Notes: generated by a model from the sequence alone, not told the origin. Shown: positions 16,301 through 25,102, counted from the first letter of the stretch. The stretch is DNA of 64,000 nt from Streptomyces sp. LBL (GCF_029893585.1 NZ_JARXYX010000013.1:62001-126000), one strand, 5' to 3'. Numbers and translations: made by a program.

Positions 16301-18608
16301 TGGCATTATCTGGGCATACAAGAATGTCGAATGGTTCCGGATTGCCGTAGACGCATCCTGGGGTGCCATCAAGAAGGCAACCGTCGGGCTCTGGGAAAAC
16401 GGTCTGAAGCCCGCTTTCGACGGCCTTTCGGCTGCTCTGAAGGTAGTCGGTGACATCGCGGTATGGCTCTGGAAGACAGCGTTCGTCCCCGCCTTCGACG
16501 CAATTTCGCTGGCAGCCCGGATCTTCGTCGCGGTGCTGGTCACGCTCGTGTTCACGCCCATCCTTCTGGCAGGCAGGCTGGTGGGAGTCCTAGCAATGTG
16601 GCTGTGGACGGACTGTTTCAAACCGTCGTTCGAGAACATCGCGGCACTCGCGCAGTGGCTTTGGTCGACGGTTCTTCAGCCGGTATTCGGCTGGATATGG
16701 AACGGCATAAAGTGGGTCGGCGATAAGTTCGTCTGGCTCTACAACAACGCCGTTGCTCCCTCCGCAGGGTGGATCGCCGAGAAGGCAAAGTGGCTCTGGG
16801 ATAAGGCGCTCGCTCCTGCATTCCGATTCATCTGGGACGGGCTACGGTGGGTAGGCGAAAAGTTTGCTTGGCTGTACGACCACGGCGTAAAGCCGCCTGC
16901 CAACTGGATAGCCGACAAGGCAGCCTGGCTGTACGACAAGGGTCTGAGGCCAGCGTTCGACAAGATAAAGACTGCGGTCGGTCTTGTCGCTGACGCCTTC
17001 AACACGGCGAAGAAGGCAATCGGAATCGCCTTCGGTAAGATCTCCGATATCGCCAAAAAGCCCGTGAACTTCATAATCGAGTGGGTATACACAAAAGGGA
17101 TTAAAGCGGTCTGGGATCGCGTAGCTAAATACGTGAGTCTGGACCCGCTTCCAGCAGCTCCTAAGCTCCTGGAGGCGGGCGGTACAGTCGGTAACGGCTG
17201 GGGCCCCGCAGTCCCGATGAAGACGAACAAGCCGACGGCAATCGTCGGTGAGGGTAACCCGCGCTATCCCGAGTACGTCATTCCGACCGACCCGAAATAC
17301 CGGGCTCGATCACTCGCCCTCCATCGTCAGGCGGGAACTCAGCTCCTCGAATCCGGCGGCATTCTGGGCGGCTTCGAGGCTGCATGGGACTGGACGAAGG
17401 ACACCGTCTCTGACGTCGTCGGGAAGGGAATCGACTGGGCGAAGGCGGGAGCTGATCTCCTCGTCAACCCGTCGAAGATCTGGAACACGCTGACGAAGCC
17501 GATCCTCTCCAAGGTTGCGGACGGCGTTGGAACCTCCCCAATGGGCAAGGCTCTGACGCGAATCCCGACCAAGATGGTTGGCGGGCTGAAGGACAAGATC
17601 GTAAACGCGGTCTCGTCCATGTTCTCCGGCGGAGGCGCTGGAGGCGGGCAGTGGATGAAGCCCGTCGACGTCCCCTACGGAACGAAGTTCGGCGTAGCCG
17701 GGTCGATGTGGTCGTCCGGGCATCACACGGGCCTGGACTTCCCTGCTGCCGTCGGCACGGCCGTGAAGGCGGTAGCCGCGGGTCGCGTCTCGATGGCGAC
17801 GTCAGGCGGACCGTACGGCAACCACATCATGATCGACCACGGTGGCGGCCTTCAGTCCCTCTATGCGCACCTCTCCAAGATCCGCACCACGGTCCCGAAG
17901 GCGCAGAACGCTGGCGACCGCATCGGTGACGTGGGCGCGACGGGCAACGTCACGGGTCCTCACCTCCACCTGGAGGCGAGGCTCAACGGAAAGCCAGTCG
18001 ACCCCATGAAGTACCTGACGGGCGGAGGCGGAGGCTTCAACGCCAACGCCGTCGGAGCGGCGCAGACGTACGCCAAGAGCATCCTCGGCAACTACGGCTG
18101 GGGTGCGTCCCAGTTCGGACCGCTGAAGAAGCTGTGGCAGGGCGAGTCTGGATGGCGCTGGAACGCTGAGAACCCGTCGAGTGGTGCCTTCGGAATTCCG
18201 CAGGCTCTCCCGGGCTCGAAGATGGCGTCGGCTGGCGCGGACTGGCGGACGAACTATCGGACGCAGGTCCGGTGGGGCTTGGGCTACATCAAGAACCGTC
18301 CCGACTACGGGTCGCCGGCATCCGCCTATTCCAAGTGGATGTCTCGATCCCCGCACTGGTACGACGACGGCGGATACCTCCAACCGGGGCTGAACCTCGT
18401 CGCGAACGGCACCGGAAAGCCAGAGCCCGTGTTCACGTCCGGCCAGTGGTCCGACGTCAGGGCCGCGAAGGGCGGAGGGACGACGCAGGTTCACGCCAAC
18501 GTCCGCGTTTTCGTGGGTGACCGCGAGATCACGGACATCGTCCGGACGGAGATCAACACGTACGACTCCGAAACCGCTACTGACCTCGACAACGGAAGGT
18601 GGGCCTGA
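13323..18608 (+). CDS. Tape measure protein with M23 peptidase and transglycosylase-like domains
   Basis: About 1761 residues; by the usual rule this predicts a tail of roughly 250-270 nm. Hydrophobic segments near residues 313-363 and 870-1100 could insert in the membrane. A long charged coiled coil at about 380-700 contains five or more 'VADAQR' repeats. An M23 endopeptidase domain lies at about 1455-1565, with H..GLD and GPHLHLE metal sites. A lysozyme/SLT-like segment follows (about 1576-1680, WQGESGWRWNAENPSSGAFG). The protein sets tail length and likely helps pierce the peptidoglycan during DNA entry. ATG 13323 is preferred to GTG 13320. Confidence 0.92.
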   Translation: MADLDIVGGAAVDVVPIVPNFHTKLKTLVLPIADKVGEEAGKRMGQAMSDNIVIAIPQAINQGGKAGVRVAGKQGDDAGGAFSRSLRRKLEAAFKAMPKLDVKLGDTGVDAELARIRSKLETLSNKRVGIDVSAEAAEAEIVRLEAQLRELGAQHPNVQVRADTATARAALAEIRAEIASVGGRQDVTLEVDGAFGAKLRAVVAEAQASIPDINIDADTTPARAEVQALRERLATLSDARIGIDIDARAAMAEITAIQTRLEILSIQRTDIDVRVDAAQAAAKLAALKAMADDTKLFRITALADTSQATSALMGLGVQLAVLTAIPLGATLAAGIGAIASAAVAAGAGIGALTLAAVPAIKGVTSVMQLKTQADKEAAKATDNSASANVRAAQSALQMASAQQALTSAHRNAARSIAQSNRQVENAERAVAQAVQRAADQRRQSAENVEHAEQSLADAHRGVQRAEQSLADAHRGVQRAEQSLADAQRQSTQAQEDLTQARADAARQLADLNDQLERGKLDERDATLRVQEAQEELNRTQAEYDAGRATDLQMERAQLAYDQSVQAAKQQKKDYAQLQKDAEAAKKAGVDGNDAVKQATDRVADAQRNVQDQTQAVADAQRGVRDQTQSVADAQRNVQDQVEAVADAQRNAARAQIESAQSVADAQRSLSDVVANAANTQVQAAESIASAERGIESARLSSINTTVKAATKADEYRKALAKLTPEQRDLYDSIAGPKGLTAAFKAWSKELQPDVLPLFTRGVDGAKNSLPSLTPIVKTAADAIGDLMDRASAELKKPFWQDFKKDIEKSAKPAIVGLGIAFGNILKGMAGIVDAFLPHMDGISLTMQRITKRFADWGSNLKGSPEFERFLQYVKDTSPGVAEFLGDLMRTTLDLAQALAPMSQVAMGVVKPLLDGLSWVSNNAPGVIQILWGLYAVHKAVQLGMAAFAVAMGVYQVAIAGATLVTSGWAAAIQATGIVPVIEAIVLAVALLAAGIIWAYKNVEWFRIAVDASWGAIKKATVGLWENGLKPAFDGLSAALKVVGDIAVWLWKTAFVPAFDAISLAARIFVAVLVTLVFTPILLAGRLVGVLAMWLWTDCFKPSFENIAALAQWLWSTVLQPVFGWIWNGIKWVGDKFVWLYNNAVAPSAGWIAEKAKWLWDKALAPAFRFIWDGLRWVGEKFAWLYDHGVKPPANWIADKAAWLYDKGLRPAFDKIKTAVGLVADAFNTAKKAIGIAFGKISDIAKKPVNFIIEWVYTKGIKAVWDRVAKYVSLDPLPAAPKLLEAGGTVGNGWGPAVPMKTNKPTAIVGEGNPRYPEYVIPTDPKYRARSLALHRQAGTQLLESGGILGGFEAAWDWTKDTVSDVVGKGIDWAKAGADLLVNPSKIWNTLTKPILSKVADGVGTSPMGKALTRIPTKMVGGLKDKIVNAVSSMFSGGGAGGGQWMKPVDVPYGTKFGVAGSMWSSGHHTGLDFPAAVGTAVKAVAAGRVSMATSGGPYGNHIMIDHGGGLQSLYAHLSKIRTTVPKAQNAGDRIGDVGATGNVTGPHLHLEARLNGKPVDPMKYLTGGGGGFNANAVGAAQTYAKSILGNYGWGASQFGPLKKLWQGESGWRWNAENPSSGAFGIPQALPGSKMASAGADWRTNYRTQVRWGLGYIKNRPDYGSPASAYSKWMSRSPHWYDDGGYLQPGLNLVANGTGKPEPVFTSGQWSDVRAAKGGGTTQVHANVRVFVGDREITDIVRTEINTYDSETATDLDNGRWA

Positions 18609-18609
18609 C

Positions 18610-18777
18610 GTGCCTGATGAACTAGCCGAAGGCGAAATGGTTCCGCCGATCAGAGACTACGAGTCGGAGGAGGTGACGCCGGAACCGCAGCCGGAGCCGG
18701 CGACACCTCCGTCTGAGGACGGTAGCCCGATCATCTCCGGCCCCACATACCCCGCTCCGGGGGAGGTCGACGGGTAG
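18610..18777 (+). CDS. Small acidic proline-rich protein
   Basis: 55 residues from the GTG one base after the tape measure stop. It is rich in Pro and Glu (EEVTPEPQPEPATPPSEDGS) and likely unstructured. Its TAG overlaps the GTG of the next gene (TAGTG). Coupling to both neighbours supports expression. Function unknown. Confidence 0.55.
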   Translation: MPDELAEGEMVPPIRDYESEEVTPEPQPEPATPPSEDGSPIISGPTYPAPGEVDG

Positions 18778-20972
18778 TGGCCATAACGGGCAACTTGCTG
18801 CCAGCCAACGCGGAGAGCGTCGAGACTGACGCCTCCGCGTGGGTGGCCCTGACCAACTCCACGAACCCCCTCCAGGCCAATGGCGGAACACTCGGCTCGA
18901 AGTCGATGAACTTCAGGTCTATCGCGGCGGGTGACGTCCAGATCGGACTAGCCGCGCGAGTGACTGTCACACCTGGCGCGGAGCACTGGGCGTGTGCGTC
19001 CGTCTTCCCGCCGGGCGTCGGGGCTATGTCCCGGATCGAGATACGCTGGTACACGGCTGGCGGATCCTTGATCAGCACGTCAGCGGGTCCATACGTCACG
19101 GCTTCTGCGGCTACCTGGCATCAAGTCGGCGCGGTAGGTACGGCCCCAGCCAACGCCGCTAAGGCTGATGTAGTCATCCGCCCGAACGCGTCTGTCGCGA
19201 ACCAGAGTTGGTTCGCGGACCGCATATTTCTTGGGCTCACTGCCGTATCGACGGGGAACTTGCTGCCGTTCAACACAGAGACGGCGGAGGTCGACGCTAG
19301 CGGGTGGTTCGCGGCGACGAACTGTTTGCTCTCCGTATCGACGGCTGCCTTCATGTGGTATCAGTCCCTGTTGGTGACGTCCTCTGCTGCTGGTGCCGTC
19401 ATGACGCGCACAGCTCTATCGCAGGCTCCCACCGTCACTCCAGGCGTGGAGTACGTGGCCTATGCCTACGTAACACCTAGCGTCTCCGGCCTTCCGCTCG
19501 ATATCCGGATCTACTGGCGCGACGCCAGCGGGACGGAGATCAGTTCTTCGTCGTCGACATGGACCCCAGCCACAAGCCAGTGGACGCGGGTCGCTGTCGT
19601 CGACACGGCGCCGCCCAACGCAGCCGCCGCGCGCATTGCCGTTGCTCCCACCGCTACGGCAGCCGGACAGCAGTGGGCAGTGGACCGTGCTGTCTTGGCG
19701 CCAACGAGCGCGCTCATGGTGTCGGGCAATCTGCTGCCGTACAACACGTCAGACTTCGAGGTCAATACGTCCGGCTGGACGATAACGGGCGGCACAAGTG
19801 CCCGGACGGCGGAGCAAGTCCTCACCGGCAGCTACGCAATGAAGCTAGTAGCCGGTGGTGGCGACGTCGTAGCCACGATCACGACACCTGTCACTGGGAT
19901 CGTGGAGGGGCTGGGCTATCAGTTCGCGCCGTGCCTGTACCAGACCATTGCTCGCACCTATCAGACCCGGATTGAGTGGCTGAACTCGGCGGGTGATGCA
20001 GTGCGTACACGGTGGCAATCGTGGGCGTCATCGCCGGGCGGATGGCGTGCCCCCGCCATGGGTGATCTCGCCCCTGAGGGTGCTGCGTCGGTGCGGCTCA
20101 GCCTGATCGTTCCCGATGCTGCCCTTGGTGAAGTCCTCTATCTGGACCGCGTCCAGTTGACCCTAGGTGGTCTGACCGTCAAGGCGGAAGCAGCTGGAGG
20201 CGGAGGAGCTGCCATTACCCTGCGCGGCCTCACGACAGGCGGCCCCACCTACAACTGGTCGTTGGTCCGCATTGTTACCGGCAGTGGCAGCCTGCCCGTT
20301 CGCGGCTGGACTGGCGACCTGACTTCGCAGCCAGTCATTGGGGATATCGCCGTGGCCAGGGACTACGAGGCGCCCCTAGGCGTCCCCGTTCAGTGGCGCG
20401 TGATCCTCACGGACGCCGGCGGAGTCGTCCGTCTGACGTACACGTCTGACCCGATCACCCTCGATGCGGAGATCACGGATGTCTGGCTGAAGGATCCGGG
20501 CCTTCCTCAGAGATCCGTCAAGGTCACCGTAGCTACTCCCATGCCAACATGGGCAACGCCCGCGCGACAGGGTGTGAGCCGCGTGCGTGGGCGTCGGCTC
20601 CCTGTGGTCATCAGCGACGTGCGCGGAGGCAAGACGGGCGACCTGACGGTTGTCACGGAGACCACCGCGGACCGGGAGGCCCTTGACTGGGTGCTCGCGT
20701 CCGGCAGTCCGCTCCTCCTCCAGTGGCCTCCCGGGTGGGGCGAAGAGGACATGTACGTCTCCATCGGCGATGTCCAGGCGGCTCCCGTCGTCGACTACTC
20801 CGAATTCCATGACCGCACTTGGGTCCTTCCGCTGACTGAGGTTGACCGCCCGATCGGCGGCGTCACTGGCAGCGCTGACCGCACCTGGCAGACCGTCAAG
20901 GACGACGGCTCGACGTGGTCTGAAGTCCTGTCCGGCGCCACGACGTGGCTCGACGTCTACTCCGGAGCGTGA
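18777..20972 (+). CDS. Minor tail protein with three carbohydrate-binding-like modules
   Basis: 731 residues. Three repeats each begin with a '(T/S)GNLL(P)...' motif (near residues 4, 160 and 315) and contain conserved Trp and 'ANAA.A...I.P.A' segments. This looks like three tandem jelly-roll carbohydrate-binding modules (CBM4/9 style). The C-terminal third (about 520-731) resembles distal tail proteins. It probably forms part of the tail tip and binds cell-wall or capsule glycans; this follows from domain type and position, not from direct evidence. Confidence 0.7.
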   Translation: MAITGNLLPANAESVETDASAWVALTNSTNPLQANGGTLGSKSMNFRSIAAGDVQIGLAARVTVTPGAEHWACASVFPPGVGAMSRIEIRWYTAGGSLISTSAGPYVTASAATWHQVGAVGTAPANAAKADVVIRPNASVANQSWFADRIFLGLTAVSTGNLLPFNTETAEVDASGWFAATNCLLSVSTAAFMWYQSLLVTSSAAGAVMTRTALSQAPTVTPGVEYVAYAYVTPSVSGLPLDIRIYWRDASGTEISSSSSTWTPATSQWTRVAVVDTAPPNAAAARIAVAPTATAAGQQWAVDRAVLAPTSALMVSGNLLPYNTSDFEVNTSGWTITGGTSARTAEQVLTGSYAMKLVAGGGDVVATITTPVTGIVEGLGYQFAPCLYQTIARTYQTRIEWLNSAGDAVRTRWQSWASSPGGWRAPAMGDLAPEGAASVRLSLIVPDAALGEVLYLDRVQLTLGGLTVKAEAAGGGGAAITLRGLTTGGPTYNWSLVRIVTGSGSLPVRGWTGDLTSQPVIGDIAVARDYEAPLGVPVQWRVILTDAGGVVRLTYTSDPITLDAEITDVWLKDPGLPQRSVKVTVATPMPTWATPARQGVSRVRGRRLPVVISDVRGGKTGDLTVVTETTADREALDWVLASGSPLLLQWPPGWGEEDMYVSIGDVQAAPVVDYSEFHDRTWVLPLTEVDRPIGGVTGSADRTWQTVKDDGSTWSEVLSGATTWLDVYSGA

Positions 20973-20979
20973 AGCACTG

Positions 20980-22089
20980 ATGTACCCGGTCAGCTCGACG
21001 TTCCTGAAGACCCTCGCAACGTCACACACGATGCTCGCGAAGGTCGACGTCTACTTCAACGGACAAATTAAGGTGGCCAACCTCCCGTTCGACAGTGGCT
21101 CAGTCACCGTCGATCGCGGGAGCAAGACCCGCCGGACGATCTCCCTGACGGTCTCCGATCCGAAGTACATGCCGTGGCTGGAGACTGACCAGCTGGCGCC
21201 CTACGGTCAGCAATTGGTTGCCTCGCGTGGGATCCGCTACTCCAACGGTTCGGAGGAGTGGGTCCCGCTCGGGACTTTCCGTCTCAATGAGCCTGGCGGA
21301 GACGTCCACTTCGGACCGATCAGCGTCACGGGCGCCTCTATGGAATGCGCCGTCATCGACGACAAGCTCCTTTCTCCGACGACTACCCGGGGATACGGAG
21401 GATGCGTCGACGCCATAGAGGCGTTGATCCGGCAGACGATTCCCCTGGCGACGATCGTCAATCGCACGTCCGGCGCACGTAACCCACCATGTGCCGTGGC
21501 TACGTGGGATGCGGGCTCCGACCGTTGGGACGCCGTTCAGCAGATAGCGCGCGCCATGAGTGCTGAGATCTACGTCGACGCGCAGAACCGGTTCGTAGTC
21601 GTCGATCTTCCCGACGTTATAAACGGCACCGTTGCGTGGGACATCGCGGAGGGAGAGGGGGGAACGCTCATCTCCTCCACGCGCTCCATGCCAAGAACGG
21701 GCGTTTACAACTGCATTGTAGCGTCCGGAGAGAATGCAGCATCCGGAGTCGCTCCGGTTAGCGGATTCGCGAAAGATCTGGAGCCGACAAGTCCTACTAG
21801 GTGGGAAGGACCATTCGGGCGAGTTACAAAGTTCATTTCGTCGGCTCTGTGGATCAGTGCTGCCGACTGCACTTCGGCAGCTGAGTACGCCCTGTTCGAC
21901 GCTACGGCGCCGAATGTGCAGACGTCCCTTGACTCCCTTCCTAATCCCGCATTGGAGGGCAACGACATCATCCGCCTCATTCACGCGGGACGGAAGGAGC
22001 GTTACCTCGTGCAGTCGCTGACCATCCCGCTGACGGCCGACGGCGCCTTCGCAATGGCCCTCCGCGGAGGGAAGGAGGAGGCGGCATGA
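20980..22089 (+). CDS. Minor tail protein (DUF5047-like)
   Basis: 369 residues from ATG 20980, 7 bp after the previous stop. The start MYPVSSTFLKTLATSHTMLAKVDVYFNG and the segment 'DRGSKTRRTISLTVSDP' match what I recall of DUF5047 proteins of Streptomyces phage tails. It is likely a baseplate-hub component. An upstream extension of the frame into the previous gene was rejected because synteny and sequence begin at this ATG. Confidence 0.75.
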   Translation: MYPVSSTFLKTLATSHTMLAKVDVYFNGQIKVANLPFDSGSVTVDRGSKTRRTISLTVSDPKYMPWLETDQLAPYGQQLVASRGIRYSNGSEEWVPLGTFRLNEPGGDVHFGPISVTGASMECAVIDDKLLSPTTTRGYGGCVDAIEALIRQTIPLATIVNRTSGARNPPCAVATWDAGSDRWDAVQQIARAMSAEIYVDAQNRFVVVDLPDVINGTVAWDIAEGEGGTLISSTRSMPRTGVYNCIVASGENAASGVAPVSGFAKDLEPTSPTRWEGPFGRVTKFISSALWISAADCTSAAEYALFDATAPNVQTSLDSLPNPALEGNDIIRLIHAGRKERYLVQSLTIPLTADGAFAMALRGGKEEAA

Positions 22090-22340
22090 GGCTCTCTAAG
22101 CGGCTCATCGATGCAGTTCAGCGCCTTGCAGTCCAGACCGTCGAGCAGCGCGGAGCCTCCTGGGGACTAGCCTCCGTGAGGGCCGTCAACGGGGACGGCA
22201 CGGTCAACATCTCGACGGCTCGCGGCCCTGTCGACAGGGTCCGCCGGCTGAAGTCGTATTCGGCTCCAGCCGTGAACGACGTCGTCAAAGTATCACGCAA
22301 CGCGGACGGCAATTGGATTGTCGACGGAGCGCTTGCGTAA
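22086..22340 (+). CDS. Small tail-region protein
   Basis: 84 residues; the ATG overlaps the upstream TGA (ATGA). Sequence includes RAVNGDGTVNISTARGPVDRVRRL, consistent with a small OB-like or beta-barrel tail protein such as those found at the hub in actinophages. No firm family. Its coupling to the hub gene suggests a structural role. Confidence 0.65.
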   Translation: MRLSKRLIDAVQRLAVQTVEQRGASWGLASVRAVNGDGTVNISTARGPVDRVRRLKSYSAPAVNDVVKVSRNADGNWIVDGALA

Positions 22341-22375
22341 GTCGGAGTTCATGATGCGCAGGAGGCGCCTTAACT

Positions 22376-23005
22376 ATGCCCAGAAGTGACGCATACAGTC
22401 AGGGAGTTCAGTATCCGGTAATGGGAGACGCGCCGGATATGGAGGTCGCGACTCAGACGATCGTAAACGGGGTCGTTCCCAAGATCGTCATGCGTTTCGC
22501 CGATGCCAACGCGAGGGCCGCAGCGTTGTCCGGCTCAACGAAGCCTGTTCCCGGAATGCTGACGTACCTGATCGCGGAAGACCGGTGGGAAGGACGTCAG
22601 GCTGATGGCAGTTGGCTCCTGTTGTCCGACGGACCTTGGTCTCCGTTGACTTACACTAGCGGACACTCAGCGTTTGCCGGATCGCCGGGGTGGCGTAGGA
22701 AGGCGGGCGGAGGAATCGAACTCCGCGGGGCTGTCAAGGCGAACAATGGAAAGCTGAACGACACTGGTGACGCCGCGCATTTCGCATCGATCCCGTCGGT
22801 AATCGCTCCTGCGTCGAACCGGCATTTCATCGTTGCCACCAGCCGGGCGACCTTCTCCGATATAACGCGTATGACGGCGCGAGTCTGGGCCGACGCGACC
22901 GGCGCCCTCTGGTACTTCGCGGAGAGCGGCGGAGGGCAGGGAACGTCCGCTTCGCCCGCGTGGTTCGCCCTCGACGGAATCCAGTTCAGCCCTGCCGGCG
23001 ACTAA
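22376..23005 (+). CDS. Minor tail protein, putative receptor-binding
   Basis: 209 residues, the last structural gene before lysis. The N-terminal half has 'FADANARAAALSG...PVPGMLTYLIAEDRW', a common attachment segment of Streptomyces phage tail-tip proteins. The C-terminal half is beta-rich with GGGIELRG and a final WFALDGIQFSPAGD. It is a candidate for host recognition, based on position and modular style. Confidence 0.65.
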   Translation: MPRSDAYSQGVQYPVMGDAPDMEVATQTIVNGVVPKIVMRFADANARAAALSGSTKPVPGMLTYLIAEDRWEGRQADGSWLLLSDGPWSPLTYTSGHSAFAGSPGWRRKAGGGIELRGAVKANNGKLNDTGDAAHFASIPSVIAPASNRHFIVATSRATFSDITRMTARVWADATGALWYFAESGGGQGTSASPAWFALDGIQFSPAGD

Positions 23006-23026
23006 TCCCACACCACACGACATTCA

Positions 23027-23052
23027 CGCCCCGCAGCAGCGGGGCGATTTTT
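23027..23052 (+). terminator. Intrinsic terminator after tail genes
   Basis: CGCCCCGC at 23027-23034, loop AGCA, GCGGGGCG at 23039-23046, then ATTTTT. It separates tail genes from the lysis cassette. Confidence 0.85.
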
Positions 23053-23072
23053 CATGCCCTGGAGGGGCCAGC

Positions 23073-23984
23073 ATGCGTGAGATTTGGATCAAGGACGCTG
23101 AGCGTCTGGGTGACGGCAGCATCGGGGGAGCGATGGACACCCCGACGGCTCCTGGCCGAGTCGTCTGGCACACGACGGAGAGCGGGACGGGCAACGCGTC
23201 CTTCACCGCCGTTGGTAAGTACCTGAGCACCATCTCGGCTGAGCCGCACTTCCTGTACGACCCGACGACCGATCGTCTTGGCCAGTACGGACCGATCAAC
23301 CAGTCCGCGAGAGCGCTGAAGAACGACGGCCTGACGCGGACGAACAGGACTGGCAGCACGTGCATACAGATCGAGGTACTCGGCAAGGCTGCGGCCCCGT
23401 TCACGAAGACGTGGAAGCCAGGTCCGAACTTCCGCGCCCTCATGCGCGCCATCCGCTCGTGGGACGTCCCGGACACCTGGCCCGGTGGCGCCCTGGCCGA
23501 CAGCTACGGTGACTCCGACGTGAGCCGCTCGCGGTCTGTGTGGGCGACCAAGGGCGGGCACTACGGACACTCGCAGGTGCCCGGCAACGACCACTGGGAC
23601 CCGGGCGCCATCGACAAGAACGCCATCTTCAAGGCGGCCCCGGCGGAGTCGACGCCAACTCCGCCCACTCCGTCAAAACCCGTCCCCACGAAGAAGACTG
23701 TCGACCTCTCCAACGTCATCGCTGCCGCGAAGGTTGACCCGGACCTGAAGCAGGGTGGGACGACACACCCAGGGGACGTCAAGGTCGTCGAAGCCGCGCT
23801 CAAGGCCGAGGGCCTGCTCACCTCATCGCTCGCCTCTGACGGGTCGTTCGGCTATTCGACGATCGCGGCGTACAAGGCGTGGCAGAAGCGTTGCGGCTAC
23901 ACCGGCTCGGCGGCCGACGGCATCCCGGGCAAGACGTCGATGGAGAAGCTCGGCGCCAAGCACGGTTTCAAGGTCACGGCTTGA
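23073..23984 (+). CDS. Endolysin: N-acetylmuramoyl-L-alanine amidase with peptidoglycan-binding domain
   Basis: 303 residues behind a GGAGGGG ribosome site. The N-terminal amidase_2-type domain shows zinc-ligand contexts VVWHTTESG (about residue 33) and HYGHSQVPGNDHWDPG (about 163-178). A Pro/Thr linker follows at about 190-205. The C-terminal domain (about 210-303) looks like a PG_binding_1 repeat ('DVKVVEAALKAEGLL...YKAWQKRCGY'). It cleaves the amide bond between muramic acid and stem peptide to release progeny. No signal peptide is visible, so export needs a holin. Confidence 0.9.
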   Translation: MREIWIKDAERLGDGSIGGAMDTPTAPGRVVWHTTESGTGNASFTAVGKYLSTISAEPHFLYDPTTDRLGQYGPINQSARALKNDGLTRTNRTGSTCIQIEVLGKAAAPFTKTWKPGPNFRALMRAIRSWDVPDTWPGGALADSYGDSDVSRSRSVWATKGGHYGHSQVPGNDHWDPGAIDKNAIFKAAPAESTPTPPTPSKPVPTKKTVDLSNVIAAAKVDPDLKQGGTTHPGDVKVVEAALKAEGLLTSSLASDGSFGYSTIAAYKAWQKRCGYTGSAADGIPGKTSMEKLGAKHGFKVTA

Positions 23985-24283
23985 GTCCGGAAGTCCTCAT
24001 CTCGCTGATCACGGCTGCATCCGTCATGGGTGCAGCTGTCATCGCGGCTGTCCCTACGCTACTCGCACTCCAACGCCGCACTACCGGCGCCGTGGAGGCG
24101 GAGGGGACAGCCACGCGAGACGCCCTGGACGGCATCGCGCGAGCGCTCAACCTCCGCATTGACGACGTGCGGGACGACATCGACGGCGTCCGGGAGGACG
24201 TGTCTCGCGTCCGGGAGTGGCAGGCCGCTCACGACGCAGAGCACCTCTTGATCGGCCGGCAGCCACCGCGAGGAGACATGTAG
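23981..24283 (+). CDS. Small membrane protein of the lysis cassette
   Basis: 100 residues from the TTG that overlaps the endolysin stop (TTGA). A single membrane segment (LISLITAASVMGAAVIAAVPTLLAL) is followed by a charged, probably coiled-coil cytoplasmic region (DDVRDDIDGVREDVSRVREW). This one-membrane-segment-plus-coil design is common beside phage endolysins and may be a holin or holin regulator. The TTG start is chosen from coupling. Confidence 0.65.
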   Translation: MSPEVLISLITAASVMGAAVIAAVPTLLALQRRTTGAVEAEGTATRDALDGIARALNLRIDDVRDDIDGVREDVSRVREWQAAHDAEHLLIGRQPPRGDM

Positions 24284-24420
24284 ATGCCTGAAGTCCCCGC
24301 GGGGGTAGCGCTTCGTCCGCCCCTGTGGATCCCGTGATCAGGACGTAGTCCCCTGATTGGGGTCCGTCGGCACAATGTCCGCCAGGTCACGACTCTGGCG
24401 GGCGAGAAGTAGCACCGTCC
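24284..24420 (+). other. Intergenic stretch with weak hairpins
   Basis: No gene seen. A CCGCCAG/CTGGCGG stem (24379-24385 with 24395-24401) has no T-run, and a small CCCC-tgatt-GGGG stem precedes it. These may slow transcription before the early promoter. Confidence 0.35.
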
Positions 24421-24422
24421 GC

Positions 24423-24451
24423 GTCACATCCTCTTCGGATTACGACACAAC
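24423..24451 (+). promoter_or_regulatory. Class A phage promoter-like element 1
   Basis: GTCACA (24423-24428), 17 bp, then CACAAC (24446-24451) within the motif TTACGACACAAC. The same layout recurs at 28092, 34934 and 48694. It lies upstream of the deoxynucleotide kinase gene. Confidence 0.65.
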
Positions 24452-24474
24452 CCCTCTGTAACCACTTAGAGGGG
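24451..24474 (+). promoter_or_regulatory. Inverted repeat covering the ribosome site
   Basis: CCCCTCT (24451-24457) is complementary to AGAGGGG (24468-24474), which is part of the Shine-Dalgarno region of the next gene. It could be a DNA operator next to the -10-like hexamer or an RNA hairpin that hides the ribosome site. A matching arrangement is present at 28120-28148. Confidence 0.45.
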
Positions 24475-24481
24475 AGAGCCC

Positions 24482-25090
24482 ATGAACATCGGGATCATCG
24501 GCCGCGCAAGGGTAGGCAAAGACACTGCCGGCGCGTGGTTCGTCGACGAGCGGGGCTACCGGCGCGTGGCGTTCGCGGACGTGCTGAAGGATGCGGCGCT
24601 GAAGGTGGATCCTTACGTCGACTACGACTCGTGGGTTGATCACGAGGGCGACCGCCAAGAGCACTGGGACATGGTCCGCCTCTCCGAGGTCGTCGAAGAC
24701 GAAGGCTGGGAGATTGCGAAGGAAACCCCCGAAGTCCGTCGCGTCCTCCAGGAACTTGGCTCCGCCATGCGCGCCGTGGACGAGGACATCTGGATCCGCC
24801 CCGTACTCACGAAGGCGATCGAGGCCAACGACGCAGGCGTACCGGTGGTCGTCACTGACGTTCGGTACCCCAACGAGGTAGACGCCCTGAAGCGGGCTGG
24901 ATTCCGTCTCCTCCACATCAACCGGCCCGGTATCCCGCACCTCGACCACGAGTCGGAGCGACTCGGACCGGAGGCCGCTCACTACCTCGCCCAGAACGAC
25001 GGCGACCTCCCGCAGCTACACGCACAGCTCGAACGGATCTGGGAGGACATCCACGCCTTGGAGTCCGCCCGCATGGCCATGAAGTTCTAG
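24482..25090 (+). CDS. Deoxynucleoside monophosphate kinase
   Basis: 202 residues. The P-loop is GRARVGKDTAG at residues 7-17. The mid-protein segment 'VVTDVRYPNEVDALKRAGFRLLHINRPG' (about 121-148) is the conserved signature of phage dNMP kinases (T4 gp1-like). The enzyme phosphorylates dNMPs for phage DNA synthesis. It has its own class A promoter-like element and sits apart from the replication cluster. Confidence 0.85.
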   Translation: MNIGIIGRARVGKDTAGAWFVDERGYRRVAFADVLKDAALKVDPYVDYDSWVDHEGDRQEHWDMVRLSEVVEDEGWEIAKETPEVRRVLQELGSAMRAVDEDIWIRPVLTKAIEANDAGVPVVVTDVRYPNEVDALKRAGFRLLHINRPGIPHLDHESERLGPEAAHYLAQNDGDLPQLHAQLERIWEDIHALESARMAMKF

Positions 25091-25102
25091 CGAAAGGCAC
25101 TC

